Source: UBA1672 sp050633505 (GTDB lineage: Bacteria; Pseudomonadota; Alphaproteobacteria; Micavibrionales; Micavibrionaceae). From it: a DNA stretch of 64,000 nt. Location of the stretch: assembly GCA_050633505.1 (NCBI GenBank), contig JBOEGQ010000004.1:372001-436000 (forward strand), written 5' to 3'. The stretch's first letter is position 1. The number at the start of each line of letters is the position of its first letter. Under the pieces are notes generated by a model. The model searched no databases. It saw nothing but the letters and a program-made list of their open reading frames with translations, and was not told the origin of the DNA. The position numbers and the translations under genes are program-made. Of this stretch, positions 35,542 through 43,768 are shown in pieces.

Positions 35542-36198
35542 CTACAAAACCGGAAGCTTTTTTTCCTCTGCAAGCATGATTGTCACGCTCCTCGCACGCT
35601 CAGGATTCATCGCGGCCAGAATTGGTGAAATTTTTCGTTCTGACATTTTTGATAAGACAGAAACCAGAACATCAATATCCAATGTATCGAAAATACGCGC
35701 GGCATCCTTTGGCTTCATCCCTTCATAAATCTTAACTAAGCTTTTGATTCTTCCTTGCTCTTCTTCTTTTTGCTGCCCCAACAGCCCTTCTATTTCCTGC
35801 TTTAAAGTATTTAATTCCTGATACTTACGATCAAGCTCCTGCTCCGCTGCTTTTAATAATGCCTCACGTACATGGAAATCCTTTTCCATTTTATCAAGCT
35901 GTGCCCGGCGCGACATAAGATCTTCAAACATTTCCATCTTCACATCGGATAAATCAAAATCTGAATCACTGGCATCGCGCCATTCCGGCGCTTTCGCAGC
36001 ATGAGAGTCGACAGCCTCAACCTCTCCATGCCCTTTCATCTCTTCCTCATGATGCTCTTCGGTCTTTTCCTCTTCCTGCGCAGCATAGGCACGATCGGAG
36101 ATACTCGATATACCAACAACAACTTCACTTAACCGCACAGAAAATGCGAGAAAAGCAACAATCACAAAGAGCGGTAAAACACGAAGACCTCTAAACAT
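35542..36198 (-). CDS. motE: MotE-like flagellar motor chaperone
   Basis: A 218-residue protein with an N-terminal membrane anchor (about 6-24) followed by a Glu/His-rich linker, a coiled coil (about 90-140) and a C-terminal MgtE-N-like helical domain (IKSLVKIYEGMKPKDAARIFDTLDIDVLVSVLSKMSERKISPILAAMNPERA). In rhizobia MotE is the periplasmic chaperone of MotC, and the same fold occurs in FliG. It lies between the DUF6468 gene and cheY. It ends with no close downstream gene on the strand. Confidence 0.85.
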   Translation of the reverse strand: MFRGLRVLPLFVIVAFLAFSVRLSEVVVGISSISDRAYAAQEEEKTEEHHEEEMKGHGEVEAVDSHAAKAPEWRDASDSDFDLSDVKMEMFEDLMSRRAQLDKMEKDFHVREALLKAAEQELDRKYQELNTLKQEIEGLLGQQKEEEQGRIKSLVKIYEGMKPKDAARIFDTLDIDVLVSVLSKMSERKISPILAAMNPERARSVTIMLAEEKKLPVL

Positions 36199-36200
36199 AT

Positions 36201-36959
36201 TTATTGGCCTCCACGCGATAGGTTACGCTTTGTATTGCGCAATGCCTCGAACAGATCGCGCTCCGCCTGACTTTGAAGATTTTCAGGCATAGCATCCTCA
36301 TCTTCTTCACTTTCAGTATACTGATCATTACTTGCCGAGCTATCCAAACGACTTCCTAGGCTCTCTACACCTTCAAAGTCACGATCCTGTATCATAAAAG
36401 AAGGTACCTCATCATCAACAGTATCTTTTTCAACTGATTTCAATGTCGCAGCATAGTTTTGCGCCTTATCTTCCTGCACTTCTTTGGATGACATTTCACC
36501 ACGTGTTTCGGAGGCATGCGGAACAGGTGAGCTAATCTTCTTACTCTGTCTTACTGACCGCCTAGAGCTGGTCTTTCCTGCATTACGCCTTGTTTCAAAA
36601 TCAAGGTTTTGTGTTTTTTGGGCAATCTCACGGTTTTGCTCGGCCAGCTTCTCAAGGCGTTTAGCCATCCCTTCACCCGCCTCATTGATAATGGTCAATT
36701 CATCAATCAATGCGCGTGACTTTAACACAAGCCCCCCCAAGGATTCAGCCTCTTGCGAGCCAACCTGTTTCAAAGAATGGATAGAACGCTCTGCTTTATC
36801 AACCCCCGACAGAAGATCGGAAATAACCTTATCAAATTCATGTCTGTGCTTTTTAAAGTCCCGTAAGCTTTTCGATAATTGCACAACGTAGACAATTGCC
36901 GCCCCCAGAAATATAAGAACAACAATATCCAAAATCAGTGCAATTAACTCAGTATTCAT
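36201..36959 (-). CDS. DUF6468-like membrane-anchored flagellar cluster protein
   Basis: A 252-residue protein with one N-terminal helix (about 5-27, LIALILDIVVLIFLGAAIVYVVQL). A conserved helical region follows (SLRDFKKHRHEFDKVISDL, then AERSIHSLKQVG and LKSRALIDELTIINEAGEGMAKRLEKLA), and then a Ser/Glu-rich disordered tail. The pattern matches the DUF6468 family, usually found beside fliM and motE in alphaproteobacteria. Function is unknown. It starts in an ATGA overlap with the fliM stop and ends 2 bp before motE, so the three genes are coupled. Confidence 0.75.
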   Translation of the reverse strand: MNTELIALILDIVVLIFLGAAIVYVVQLSKSLRDFKKHRHEFDKVISDLLSGVDKAERSIHSLKQVGSQEAESLGGLVLKSRALIDELTIINEAGEGMAKRLEKLAEQNREIAQKTQNLDFETRRNAGKTSSRRSVRQSKKISSPVPHASETRGEMSSKEVQEDKAQNYAATLKSVEKDTVDDEVPSFMIQDRDFEGVESLGSRLDSSASNDQYTESEEDEDAMPENLQSQAERDLFEALRNTKRNLSRGGQ

Positions 36960-38104
36960 AGATCCCCTTCATCTTGCTCCGGCTCAATATAATTCTCTAC
37001 ACGTACGGCGATATTCCCCTGCCTCTGGCCGACAGGCCCCTTAAACATCGGGAAGTGCCCCGCGCGCAATTCCAGAAAATCACTTGTCGTTGTATTCAAT
37101 ACAATCTGATCTCCCACCTTCCAGTTTAGCAGTTTTCCCAATGGTACCGCCAATTCGCCTAAAACTGCCTGCAGCTGAACATCCGTTTTATATAATTCCT
37201 GCGTCAAATGGCTTTCCCAGATTGAGTCACGTCCGAACTTCTCTCCCATGAACTGCTGCAAAAGCAATGCACGGATCGGCTCAAGCGTCGCATAGGGAAC
37301 GAGAATTTCCATACGTCCGCCACGCTCTCCCATATCGATCCGCAACCGTGCAAGTACACAGGCATTGTTGCTTTGTGTAATGGTTGCAAATCTAGGGTTG
37401 GTTTCAATACGATCCAGGTTAAAACTCACCGGAGAGAGCGGATCAAACGCAGATGACAAATCTGTCAACGCCACATGAACCATCCGTTCAACCAATTTAC
37501 TTTCAATCGTTGTATAAGGACGCCCTTCCACACGAATGGAAGATTCACCTTTACGCCCCCCTAAAAGAACATCAACGATGGAATAGATCAGCGCACTATC
37601 CGTAACCATAAGCCCGTTATTATCCCATTCCTCTGCCTTAAACACAGACAGCATCGCAGGCAACGGGATAGAATTCATGTAGTCGCCAAAACGCACCGTA
37701 GAAACTTGATCCAGACTAACTTCGACATTATCGCTGGTTAAATTCCGCAAAGATGTCGACATCAGGCGAACAAGGCGATCAAATACAATATCCAGCATCG
37801 GTAAACGTTCATAGTTCACCATCGCCGAATTGATCAGAGCCATAACACCAGAGGTATCGCCATCCCCCATCGTGTCATCATCAAACCCTAACAGGCTATC
37901 GATTTCTTCTTGATTCAGAATACGGGTGCCACCCTCTTCGCCGTCCTCCCCTTCTTCATCCCCCATCACAGGGTCGTCGCCATCAACAGCAGCATCAGCC
38001 GAGGCATCGACACCTGCATCGTCACCTTCATCTGCCATGGATTCCCATTCATCCATCATGGCTTGCTCTTCAGCGCTCATCTGTGCGAGTTCATCATCAC
38101 TCAT
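36956..38104 (-). CDS. fliM: Flagellar motor switch protein FliM
   Basis: A C-ring switch protein of 382 residues. The CheY-P-binding motif LNQEEIDSLLGF is at residues 63-74, behind an acidic 60-residue extension (MSDDELAQMSAEEQAMMDEW...), whereas in enteric FliM it sits at the very N-terminus. The middle domain includes LPMLDIVFDRLVRLMSTSLRNLTSDNVEV and GGRMEILVPYATLEPIRALLLQQFMGEKFG, and the C-terminal FliN-like part reads VGDQIVLNTTTSDFLELRAG. It is first in fliM-DUF6468-motE, with a sigma-54 promoter 84 bp upstream. Confidence 0.96.
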   Translation of the reverse strand: MSDDELAQMSAEEQAMMDEWESMADEGDDAGVDASADAAVDGDDPVMGDEEGEDGEEGGTRILNQEEIDSLLGFDDDTMGDGDTSGVMALINSAMVNYERLPMLDIVFDRLVRLMSTSLRNLTSDNVEVSLDQVSTVRFGDYMNSIPLPAMLSVFKAEEWDNNGLMVTDSALIYSIVDVLLGGRKGESSIRVEGRPYTTIESKLVERMVHVALTDLSSAFDPLSPVSFNLDRIETNPRFATITQSNNACVLARLRIDMGERGGRMEILVPYATLEPIRALLLQQFMGEKFGRDSIWESHLTQELYKTDVQLQAVLGELAVPLGKLLNWKVGDQIVLNTTTSDFLELRAGHFPMFKGPVGQRQGNIAVRVENYIEPEQDEGDL

Positions 38105-38185
38105 TTTAATCTCTCGACTCTTTCCTACACGGCATATCTCAAGTCATATACAGCCTTTTGAATACTTACGACCTTATATATATCA

Positions 38186-38203
38186 AAGCAAAATACATGC
38201 CGT
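38186..38203 (-). promoter_or_regulatory. Sigma-54 promoter of fliM
   Basis: On the minus strand CGGCATG-N4-TTTGCT has GG (38201-38200) and GC (38189-38188) separated by exactly 10 bases, with a full TTGCT -12 element. Transcription would start near 38176, about 70 bases before fliM. It lies in the fliL-fliM gap, so fliM can be expressed independently of fliL. Confidence 0.68.
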
Positions 38204-38239
38204 TTTCAAAGATATGTACAAGAAAACCTCTATATCACC

Positions 38240-38887
38240 CTATTGTATAAGAATTTCCTGAAAGAGAACATCTTTTACTTTCACGGGATCAACGGCTTTA
38301 TTCACACGCCATAACAGTTCCATCTGCAATCGGTAAATTCCAGCCGAGCCCCTAAGATCCCGAACACGCAATTCACGCAAATAAGTCTGAAATTGATCAA
38401 TCACACGAGGCAGAACGGCTTCGACTTGTGAATACTCACTCGGGTCTTCCAATTCCAGCTGCACTGTCAAACGTAAGAATCTCGGCGTTCCATCTTCCGT
38501 ATTCAAATTCACAATCATTGAAGGAATAGCAAGAAAAGCAGAAGACCCGCCGCCCTCTTCACCATGTCCGTCATCACCGCCATGCCCATCATCCGCGGCA
38601 TGACTGTCATCACCATGATCGTCTTCTGCGGCGTGCCCGTCGTCACCGTGGCCATCATCACCATGGTCGCCATCTTCACCTTCGGCATGCTCGCCTTCTT
38701 CACCTTCTGCTTCGGCTTCTACACCCAACAAAGAATCAAGATACCCCATATAGTAAGCACCACCGCCACCGCCGCCAATCAACAACAGAGGCAAAAGGAT
38801 CATTAGGATTTTTTTAAGTCCACCCTTCTTTTTTCCTTCTTCGTCTTCTGCGCCATCGTCTTCTACCTGATCATCTGCATCCGCCAT
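38240..38887 (-). CDS. fliL: Flagellar stator-associated protein FliL, with His/Asp-rich linker
   Basis: A 215-residue single-pass membrane protein (helix about 26-47, with the Gly-rich LLIGGGGGGAYYMGYL). The C-terminal FliL domain is recognisable: AFLAIPSMIVNLNTEDGTPRFLRLTVQLELED and DQFQTYLRELRVRDLRGSAGIYRLQMELLWRVNKAV. Between them, residues about 66-112 are a repetitive segment of DHGDDGHG-type units rich in His, Asp and Gly. FliL surrounds the stator and supports torque. The acidic cytoplasmic N-terminus is also unusual. It has its own sigma-70-like promoter. Confidence 0.93.
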   Translation of the reverse strand: MADADDQVEDDGAEDEEGKKKGGLKKILMILLPLLLIGGGGGGAYYMGYLDSLLGVEAEAEGEEGEHAEGEDGDHGDDGHGDDGHAAEDDHGDDSHAADDGHGGDDGHGEEGGGSSAFLAIPSMIVNLNTEDGTPRFLRLTVQLELEDPSEYSQVEAVLPRVIDQFQTYLRELRVRDLRGSAGIYRLQMELLWRVNKAVDPVKVKDVLFQEILIQ

Positions 38888-38956
38888 GAATTAAGTCCAT
38901 CTATATTTTTTATATTAATATTGAAACCAAGAAACGCATTAAAGTTATTCCAAATG

Positions 38957-38985
38957 ATTATAGAGCAAAGAATTCCATCCGTCTA
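38957..38985 (-). promoter_or_regulatory. Candidate sigma-70 promoter of fliL
   Basis: On the minus strand TAGACG (38985-38980; 4 of 6) and a perfect TATAAT (38962-38957) are separated by 17 bases. The predicted leader is about 60 bases. No GG-N10-GC signature occurs on this side. Confidence 0.55.
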
Positions 38986-39037
38986 ACCATCAGAAAAGAC
39001 TATCAACACCGTTTTTTATCAAATCCCCGACATATCA

Positions 39038-39050
39038 GGAAAAATTTTCC
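39038..39050. repeat. 13-bp palindrome upstream of the flgF sigma-54 promoter
   Basis: GGAAAAATTTTCC is a perfect palindrome around its central base, about 100 bp upstream of the flgF -24 element, the usual distance for an activator (enhancer) site. A similar ATTTTCCC core occurs about 80 bp upstream of the flgI sigma-54 promoter. It is a candidate FlbD site; binding is not shown. Confidence 0.35.
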
Positions 39051-39147
39051 GCATTCAATAGGGAAAGACAGAGCCTTTATACACCGCCCTATCTAAATAC
39101 AGAGACATAAAAACACAAAAACCGTTTGTTTTCAGTGCCTTAAAAAT

Positions 39148-39165
39148 ATGGCACGGCATATGCAT
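39148..39165 (+). promoter_or_regulatory. Sigma-54 promoter of flgF-flgG-flgA-flgH
   Basis: ATGGCACGGCATATGCAT has TGGCACG as a consensus -24 element and TGCA as -12, with GG (39150-39151) and GC (39162-39163) separated by exactly 10 bases. Transcription would start near 39175, and an AAGGA ribosome binding site lies 9 bases before the flgF ATG. Confidence 0.82.
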
Positions 39166-39202
39166 TGTGCTAGGAGAATTTTTTGCATAAGGACACAAAC
39201 AG

Positions 39203-39922
39203 ATGGAAAACAGCATCTACCTAGGATTATCCAAGCAGGTTGCACTAAAAACCAACATGGATATCGTTGCAAACAACATTGCCAACATGAACACCAGTGG
39301 TTTTCGCGGGCAAAACACGCTGTTTGAAGAATATATATCAGATCCGCGTTATGGTGATGATGATTTATCCTTTGTATATGATTACGGTCAATACCAACTG
39401 ACTGACTCCGGCCCGGTTGAGCGGACGTCTAACCCCCTTCATGTTGCATTAAATGGCCCCGGATTTATGGCGGTTGAACGCCCCGATGGCACCACCGGAT
39501 ATACACGTGACGGGACATTCCAAAAACACGCTGATGGGACACTGGTTACATCGGCAGGATACCCTGTATTAGGGCAAGGCGGCCCTATCGTAGTCCCCGA
39601 AAGCGCAACTGAAATCATTATTGATGAAACAGGTATCATATCAGATCAAGGCGGCCCTATCGGCACCTTGCAAATTGTAGAGTTTGACAACGTACAAGAA
39701 CTCCGCGCCTCCGGTAACAATCTCTATGTTACAGAAGGCGCTTTCAGACCTGCCGAAGAAACGCAAGTACGCCAAGGCTTTCTGGAAGGATCTAACGTTA
39801 ATTCCGTCGTTGAGATGACCCGTATGATTGAAATTATGAGAGACTTTCAAAGCACCTCACGCATGCTGGAAAATGAGCATGAACGCCTGCGCGGGGCCAT
39901 ACAAAAACTAACAGAGACATAG
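39203..39922 (+). CDS. flgF: Proximal rod protein FlgF
   Basis: A 239-residue rod protein. The N-terminus MENSIYLGLSKQVALKTNMDIVANNIANMNTSGFRGQN is typical, the middle has TGYTRDGTFQKHADGTLVTSAGYPVLGQGGPI, and the C-terminal helix carries QGFLEGSNVNSVVEMTRMIEIMRDFQSTSRML. First gene of flgF-flgG-flgA-flgH, under the sigma-54 promoter 40 bp upstream. Confidence 0.96.
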   Translation: MENSIYLGLSKQVALKTNMDIVANNIANMNTSGFRGQNTLFEEYISDPRYGDDDLSFVYDYGQYQLTDSGPVERTSNPLHVALNGPGFMAVERPDGTTGYTRDGTFQKHADGTLVTSAGYPVLGQGGPIVVPESATEIIIDETGIISDQGGPIGTLQIVEFDNVQELRASGNNLYVTEGAFRPAEETQVRQGFLEGSNVNSVVEMTRMIEIMRDFQSTSRMLENEHERLRGAIQKLTET

Positions 39923-39952
39923 AATAAGACTTAATAAAGAGGAGTAAAAATC

Positions 39953-40738
39953 ATGAGATCATTGGATATCGGCGCAGCCGGCATGATGGCACAACAGTTA
40001 AACGTAGATGTTATATCCAACAACATCGCCAACATGAATACGACCGGATACAAAAAGCAACGCGCGGCCTTTCAGGATTTAATGTATCAGAATATAGACC
40101 GCCCGGGAACGACCTCATCCGATGCGGGAACAACGGTTCCATCCGGATTGCAAGTTGGCTTGGGTGTGAAAACAGGTGCGGTCTACCGCATGCACGCACA
40201 AGGGCCGATCCAGATCACAGAAAATGAGTTGGATGTTGCGATTTTAGGACGCGGTTTTTTCCAAGTTGATTTACCCAGCGGAGATACCGCCTACACACGC
40301 GACGGTACACTTCAGTTGAATGAGAATGGTGAACTTGTCACATCGCATGGCTATACCATTGTACCAACCATAACCGTCCCAACAGATGCCACCAGCATCG
40401 ATATCAATGCAGAAGGGGAAGTTTTAATCACCCTGACCGGTGCAACTGCACCCACGAATCTGGGGCAGATACAAATGGCAGACTTCATAAATCCCGCAGG
40501 ATTAGAAGCCATTGGTAACAATTTCCATCTGGAAACCGCGGCTTCCGGCTCCCCTCTTACCGGGATCGCAAATCAAGAACAATTCGGCCCGATTGAACAA
40601 GGCGCTCTGGAATCATCCAACGTTGATGTTGTCACTGAAATGACAAATCTGATTTCCGCACAACGCGCATATGAAATGAATTCTAACGTGATTTCAACCA
40701 GCGATGAAATGCTACAAACAATGTCTCAACTGAGATAA
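39953..40738 (+). CDS. flgG: Distal rod protein FlgG
   Basis: A 261-residue distal rod protein starting MRSLDIGAAGMMAQQLNVDVISNNIANMNTTGYKKQRAAFQDLMYQ, ending QGALESSNVDVVTEMTNLISAQRAYEMNSNVISTSDEMLQTMSQLR; both are FlgG hallmarks. AAAGAGGAG is a strong ribosome binding site. It follows flgF by 30 bp. Confidence 0.97.
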   Translation: MRSLDIGAAGMMAQQLNVDVISNNIANMNTTGYKKQRAAFQDLMYQNIDRPGTTSSDAGTTVPSGLQVGLGVKTGAVYRMHAQGPIQITENELDVAILGRGFFQVDLPSGDTAYTRDGTLQLNENGELVTSHGYTIVPTITVPTDATSIDINAEGEVLITLTGATAPTNLGQIQMADFINPAGLEAIGNNFHLETAASGSPLTGIANQEQFGPIEQGALESSNVDVVTEMTNLISAQRAYEMNSNVISTSDEMLQTMSQLR

Positions 40739-40777
40739 ATTCACACACACTAACGAACGGATAAGAAAGGGAAGAGA

Positions 40778-41719
40778 ATGAACAAAAAGAAAACCAAGTC
40801 ATTATTGCTATTTCTGACGGGGCTAAGCTTTTCCCTTCTTGCCACGCAACAAGCAAAAGCCGTTGGCCTGAAAGAGCATAGCATCATCACCGATAACACA
40901 ATTAAGTTAGGGGATTTATTCTACGATCTTCCCCGCAACGAAGATCGTGTTCTGGGCGTGGCTCCGCGCCCTGGGCAAGATATGATTATCAATGCACGCA
41001 CTCTTTTACGCATTGCGGTGGCACTGGATCTACAATGGCGCCCGTCAAATGCGAATACACATGTGACATTAAGACGCGAAGCAACCGTCATCAGATATGA
41101 ACAAATCGCACAAACACTCAGCACGGCATTACAAAGCGAAGGGGCATATGGTGACTTTGAGATCAGTATCCCAAATCAATATCATGAAATTATCCTGCCG
41201 ATTGAGCATCCCGCAGAAATGGATATTACCCGACTGAAGTTTGATGTTGCACGTAATAAGTTCGAGGCAATAATTGCCGCTCCATCCGCCGAAAACCCAA
41301 TACAAAATTTTCATGTACAGGGGTACATACACCCCGTAATCGAAGTTCCGGTTCTACGGCAGAATATTCAATACGGTACATTGATCAAACAAAGTGACTT
41401 GGATTACGTAAAGATCAGAGAGCAAGCCTTTACAAAAGATACAATCGCAGACACAGAGAAACTTATCGGCATGACTGCACGACGCATGATCGTTGCCGGA
41501 CGCCCTATCAAGAAAGTCGAACTTGTCGCACCACTGGCCGTCGAACGTGGTGAACTTGTTACCTTATCCCTAAGCAATGGCATGATAAATATCACAACAC
41601 AGGTTAAAGCCCTTCAAAATGGTGCGAAAGGCGATGTTATCCGTGTTGTCAATTTATCCAGCAATAAAACACTTCAAGCGCGCATCACCGGTGCAAGCTC
41701 AGCCGTTGTCTGGCAATAA
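40778..41719 (+). CDS. flgA: P-ring assembly chaperone FlgA
   Basis: A periplasmic chaperone of 313 residues for P-ring (FlgI) assembly. A signal peptide (LLLFLTGLSFSLLATQQAKAVG) is followed by a variable region and the C-terminal SAF-type domain: VPVLRQNIQYGTLIKQSDLDYVKIR, LIGMTARRMIVAGRPIKKVEL and GAKGDVIRVVNLSSNKTLQARITG. It is longer than enteric FlgA (about 220) because of an N-terminal extension, common in alphaproteobacteria. It lies between flgG and flgH. Confidence 0.92.
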   Translation: MNKKKTKSLLLFLTGLSFSLLATQQAKAVGLKEHSIITDNTIKLGDLFYDLPRNEDRVLGVAPRPGQDMIINARTLLRIAVALDLQWRPSNANTHVTLRREATVIRYEQIAQTLSTALQSEGAYGDFEISIPNQYHEIILPIEHPAEMDITRLKFDVARNKFEAIIAAPSAENPIQNFHVQGYIHPVIEVPVLRQNIQYGTLIKQSDLDYVKIREQAFTKDTIADTEKLIGMTARRMIVAGRPIKKVELVAPLAVERGELVTLSLSNGMINITTQVKALQNGAKGDVIRVVNLSSNKTLQARITGASSAVVWQ

Positions 41720-41754
41720 ACATTTAGAGCACAACCACTATGAGGTTTCATAAA

Positions 41755-42522
41755 ATGCGTAAAATAACAGGAACAACACATAATATCAGACTGCTAGGCC
41801 TTGGTATCCTTGCCTGTACAATGCTTGGCGGTTGTTCAACAGTTGATCGTATTTCAAAGGTCGGTGAGACACCCGAAATGACAAAAATCGCAAACCCGAT
41901 GACCAATCCGGAATATCAGCCCGTCAGCTTACCCATGCCCTCTAAAAAAGCCAGCAAGCCACAGAAAAATTCCCTATGGCAAAGCAATCGCACAACCTTC
42001 TTTGAAGATCAACGCGCCAATGATATTGGCGACATCATCACCGTTTTGATCGATATTGAAGACGAAGCCACACTGGAGAATGAAACAGAACGCACGCGCA
42101 CAGGTGCGGAAAATGCCGGACTGGATAGCTTCTTAGGGCTGGAACAATCATTAAACCGGGTTCTGCCAGAGGCCGTAAACAATGCAAATCTTGCAGACTT
42201 TGACTCAAACTCCACACATAGCGGAACAGGATCAATTGAACGTGAAGATGAAGTCAAACTTCGTATGGCTGCCCTTATCATGCAACTTCTTCCAAATGGA
42301 AATATGGTTATTCATGGAAAACAAGAAGTTCTTGTTAATTTTGAAAAAAGAGTTCTGCGTATTGATGGTGTAATCAGACCAGAGGATATTTCGGTAGATA
42401 ATACAGTGTCCTATGACCAAATCGCCGAAGCCAGAATTGTGTATGGTGGAGAAGGTCACATCACAGATGTCCAACAGCCACGATACGGACAGCAAATCTA
42501 CGACATCATCTTCCCATTCTAA
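41755..42522 (+). CDS. flgH: Flagellar L-ring lipoprotein FlgH
   Basis: Outer-membrane L-ring lipoprotein of about 255 residues. The lipobox is MLGGC, with the lipidated Cys near residue 27. Family motifs include SLWQSNRTTFFEDQRANDIGDIITVLIDI, LMAALI-like MAALIMQLLPNGNMVIHGKQEVLVN and DNTVSYDQIAEARIVYGGEGHI. ATG 41755 has GAGGT 8 bases upstream and is preferred over ATG 41740. It is the last clear flagellar gene of the flgF operon. Confidence 0.95.
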   Translation: MRKITGTTHNIRLLGLGILACTMLGGCSTVDRISKVGETPEMTKIANPMTNPEYQPVSLPMPSKKASKPQKNSLWQSNRTTFFEDQRANDIGDIITVLIDIEDEATLENETERTRTGAENAGLDSFLGLEQSLNRVLPEAVNNANLADFDSNSTHSGTGSIEREDEVKLRMAALIMQLLPNGNMVIHGKQEVLVNFEKRVLRIDGVIRPEDISVDNTVSYDQIAEARIVYGGEGHITDVQQPRYGQQIYDIIFPF

Positions 42523-42568
42523 GAAGCCCCCTATCCATCTGCCGATGCTATACATATCGTATCTTTTG

Positions 42569-42597
42569 TTGAATTGAAATTTTCACAATGCTACAAT
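42569..42597 (+). promoter_or_regulatory. Candidate sigma-70 promoter of the 372-residue unknown gene
   Basis: TTGAAT (42569-42574) and TACAAT (42592-42597) are separated by exactly 17 bases. Transcription would start near 42604, which excludes the ATG at 42588 and supports translation from 42627. Confidence 0.65.
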
Positions 42598-42626
42598 ATG
42601 AAAAAACAAACATTAGGCGTGATAAA

Positions 42627-43745
42627 ATGGGACTGGTTAGCAGATTAGATGCAATCTCCAACGATGTAGGTTCTACAACAGACATAGATGATCTTGAAGA
42701 TCATCTCGGCGCTCTGTCTGTGTTTCTTGATGAAGCACAACAGACAGAAAGCACCTTTCTAGGGATCAATCCAGGTGTCCAAGATGAATACAATCTTAAG
42801 CCTGAAGAAAGTGACCAAATCGCAAAAATCGGGGCAGAGATCCTTGGGAAAGCTGCAGAATTACACGCAGAAAAAGGCGGGTATCGCACATATTTTGAAG
42901 CCAATCTAGATCTTGTTGAAACTGTTTCAGGTGAAATGAGACGACTTGGTGAATTGGGAAAAATGGTCAATGAACTCGGCCATAACACACACTTTACCGA
43001 ACAAATGAAAGAATCCGGGGCATCCGCCTATATGTTCTTTGATGAAATAGAAGATAGAATCGGCGTACAGACCCCCCTTGATTTTGCAGGAGATACATCA
43101 GGCACCATGAACTTGATGGATGCACATGTCGAAGGGCTAAAGCAATTCGCAGAGACAGGCAGCAAAGAATATTATAAACACGCAACATACGGAATTGAGA
43201 AATTCGGACATATGATGCGCGCTGATACGATTGATAAACTCGCCGATATCGGAAAATGCCATTCGGAGGTTGTGAAATTGCGCACTATGGCGGCAATTAT
43301 TGATGGCTTTCAGGCACATAACCAACCTGATGATATATTCAGCCTTGCCCATCCTGAATTTGCCATTGCAGATCCGGAAGGATATCCCGAAGTAGCAGAA
43401 TACAGAAGATGGCTAAAAAACGATGATCTGGACTCCTATTTGGATGAAGTCTATGTGGAAAGCATTCGATCTGGCGCAGATATGCTTCGCTACGCACGTG
43501 AAGAAGACAAAGAAGAAATGGCCAAGAACTATGTCTTTGCCATTGGATTCCTTGAAAGGGCTTCAGAGCTTAACTTATTAAGAGTTTCCTCAATGGAACG
43601 AGGAGCTATGCAACGGGATATAGAGCGATTCAAATCAGAATTGCCTGACAGCGTACTCTATCCAAAATCACCTGACGAATTATCACAGACCGCGAGAATA
43701 GGACACGATAATGACGATCAGGAAGCGCATATAGGTTACGATTAA
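42627..43745 (+). CDS. Unknown helical protein, 372 aa
   Basis: I do not recognise this acidic, soluble, mostly helical protein. It has no signal peptide or membrane segment. Repeated helical phrases such as DDLEDHLGALSVFLDEAQQTES and YFEANLDLVETVSGEMRRLGELGK suggest a helical bundle. ATG 42627 has TTAGG 9 bases upstream and lies just after a good sigma-70 promoter, so it is expressed separately from flgH. It converges on dksA with 23 bp between stops. Its place inside the flagellar island may mean a motility link, but no sequence feature shows that. Confidence 0.7.
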   Translation: MGLVSRLDAISNDVGSTTDIDDLEDHLGALSVFLDEAQQTESTFLGINPGVQDEYNLKPEESDQIAKIGAEILGKAAELHAEKGGYRTYFEANLDLVETVSGEMRRLGELGKMVNELGHNTHFTEQMKESGASAYMFFDEIEDRIGVQTPLDFAGDTSGTMNLMDAHVEGLKQFAETGSKEYYKHATYGIEKFGHMMRADTIDKLADIGKCHSEVVKLRTMAAIIDGFQAHNQPDDIFSLAHPEFAIADPEGYPEVAEYRRWLKNDDLDSYLDEVYVESIRSGADMLRYAREEDKEEMAKNYVFAIGFLERASELNLLRVSSMERGAMQRDIERFKSELPDSVLYPKSPDELSQTARIGHDNDDQEAHIGYD

Positions 43746-43768
43746 CACCGCAACCTATATCAATCTAG

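Larger units (their letters stand above)
38888..39202. other. 315-bp divergent control region between fliL and flgF
   Basis: No gene is visible. It holds a sigma-70-like promoter for fliL on the left, a palindrome in the middle and a sigma-54 promoter for flgF on the right, each listed separately. Confidence 0.7.

Noticed and set aside
38564..38806. Plus-strand frame opposite the fliL repeat region
   Set aside because: Hydrophobic, Ile/Thr/Val-rich reading produced by the reverse complement of GAT/CAT codons; not a membrane protein gene.
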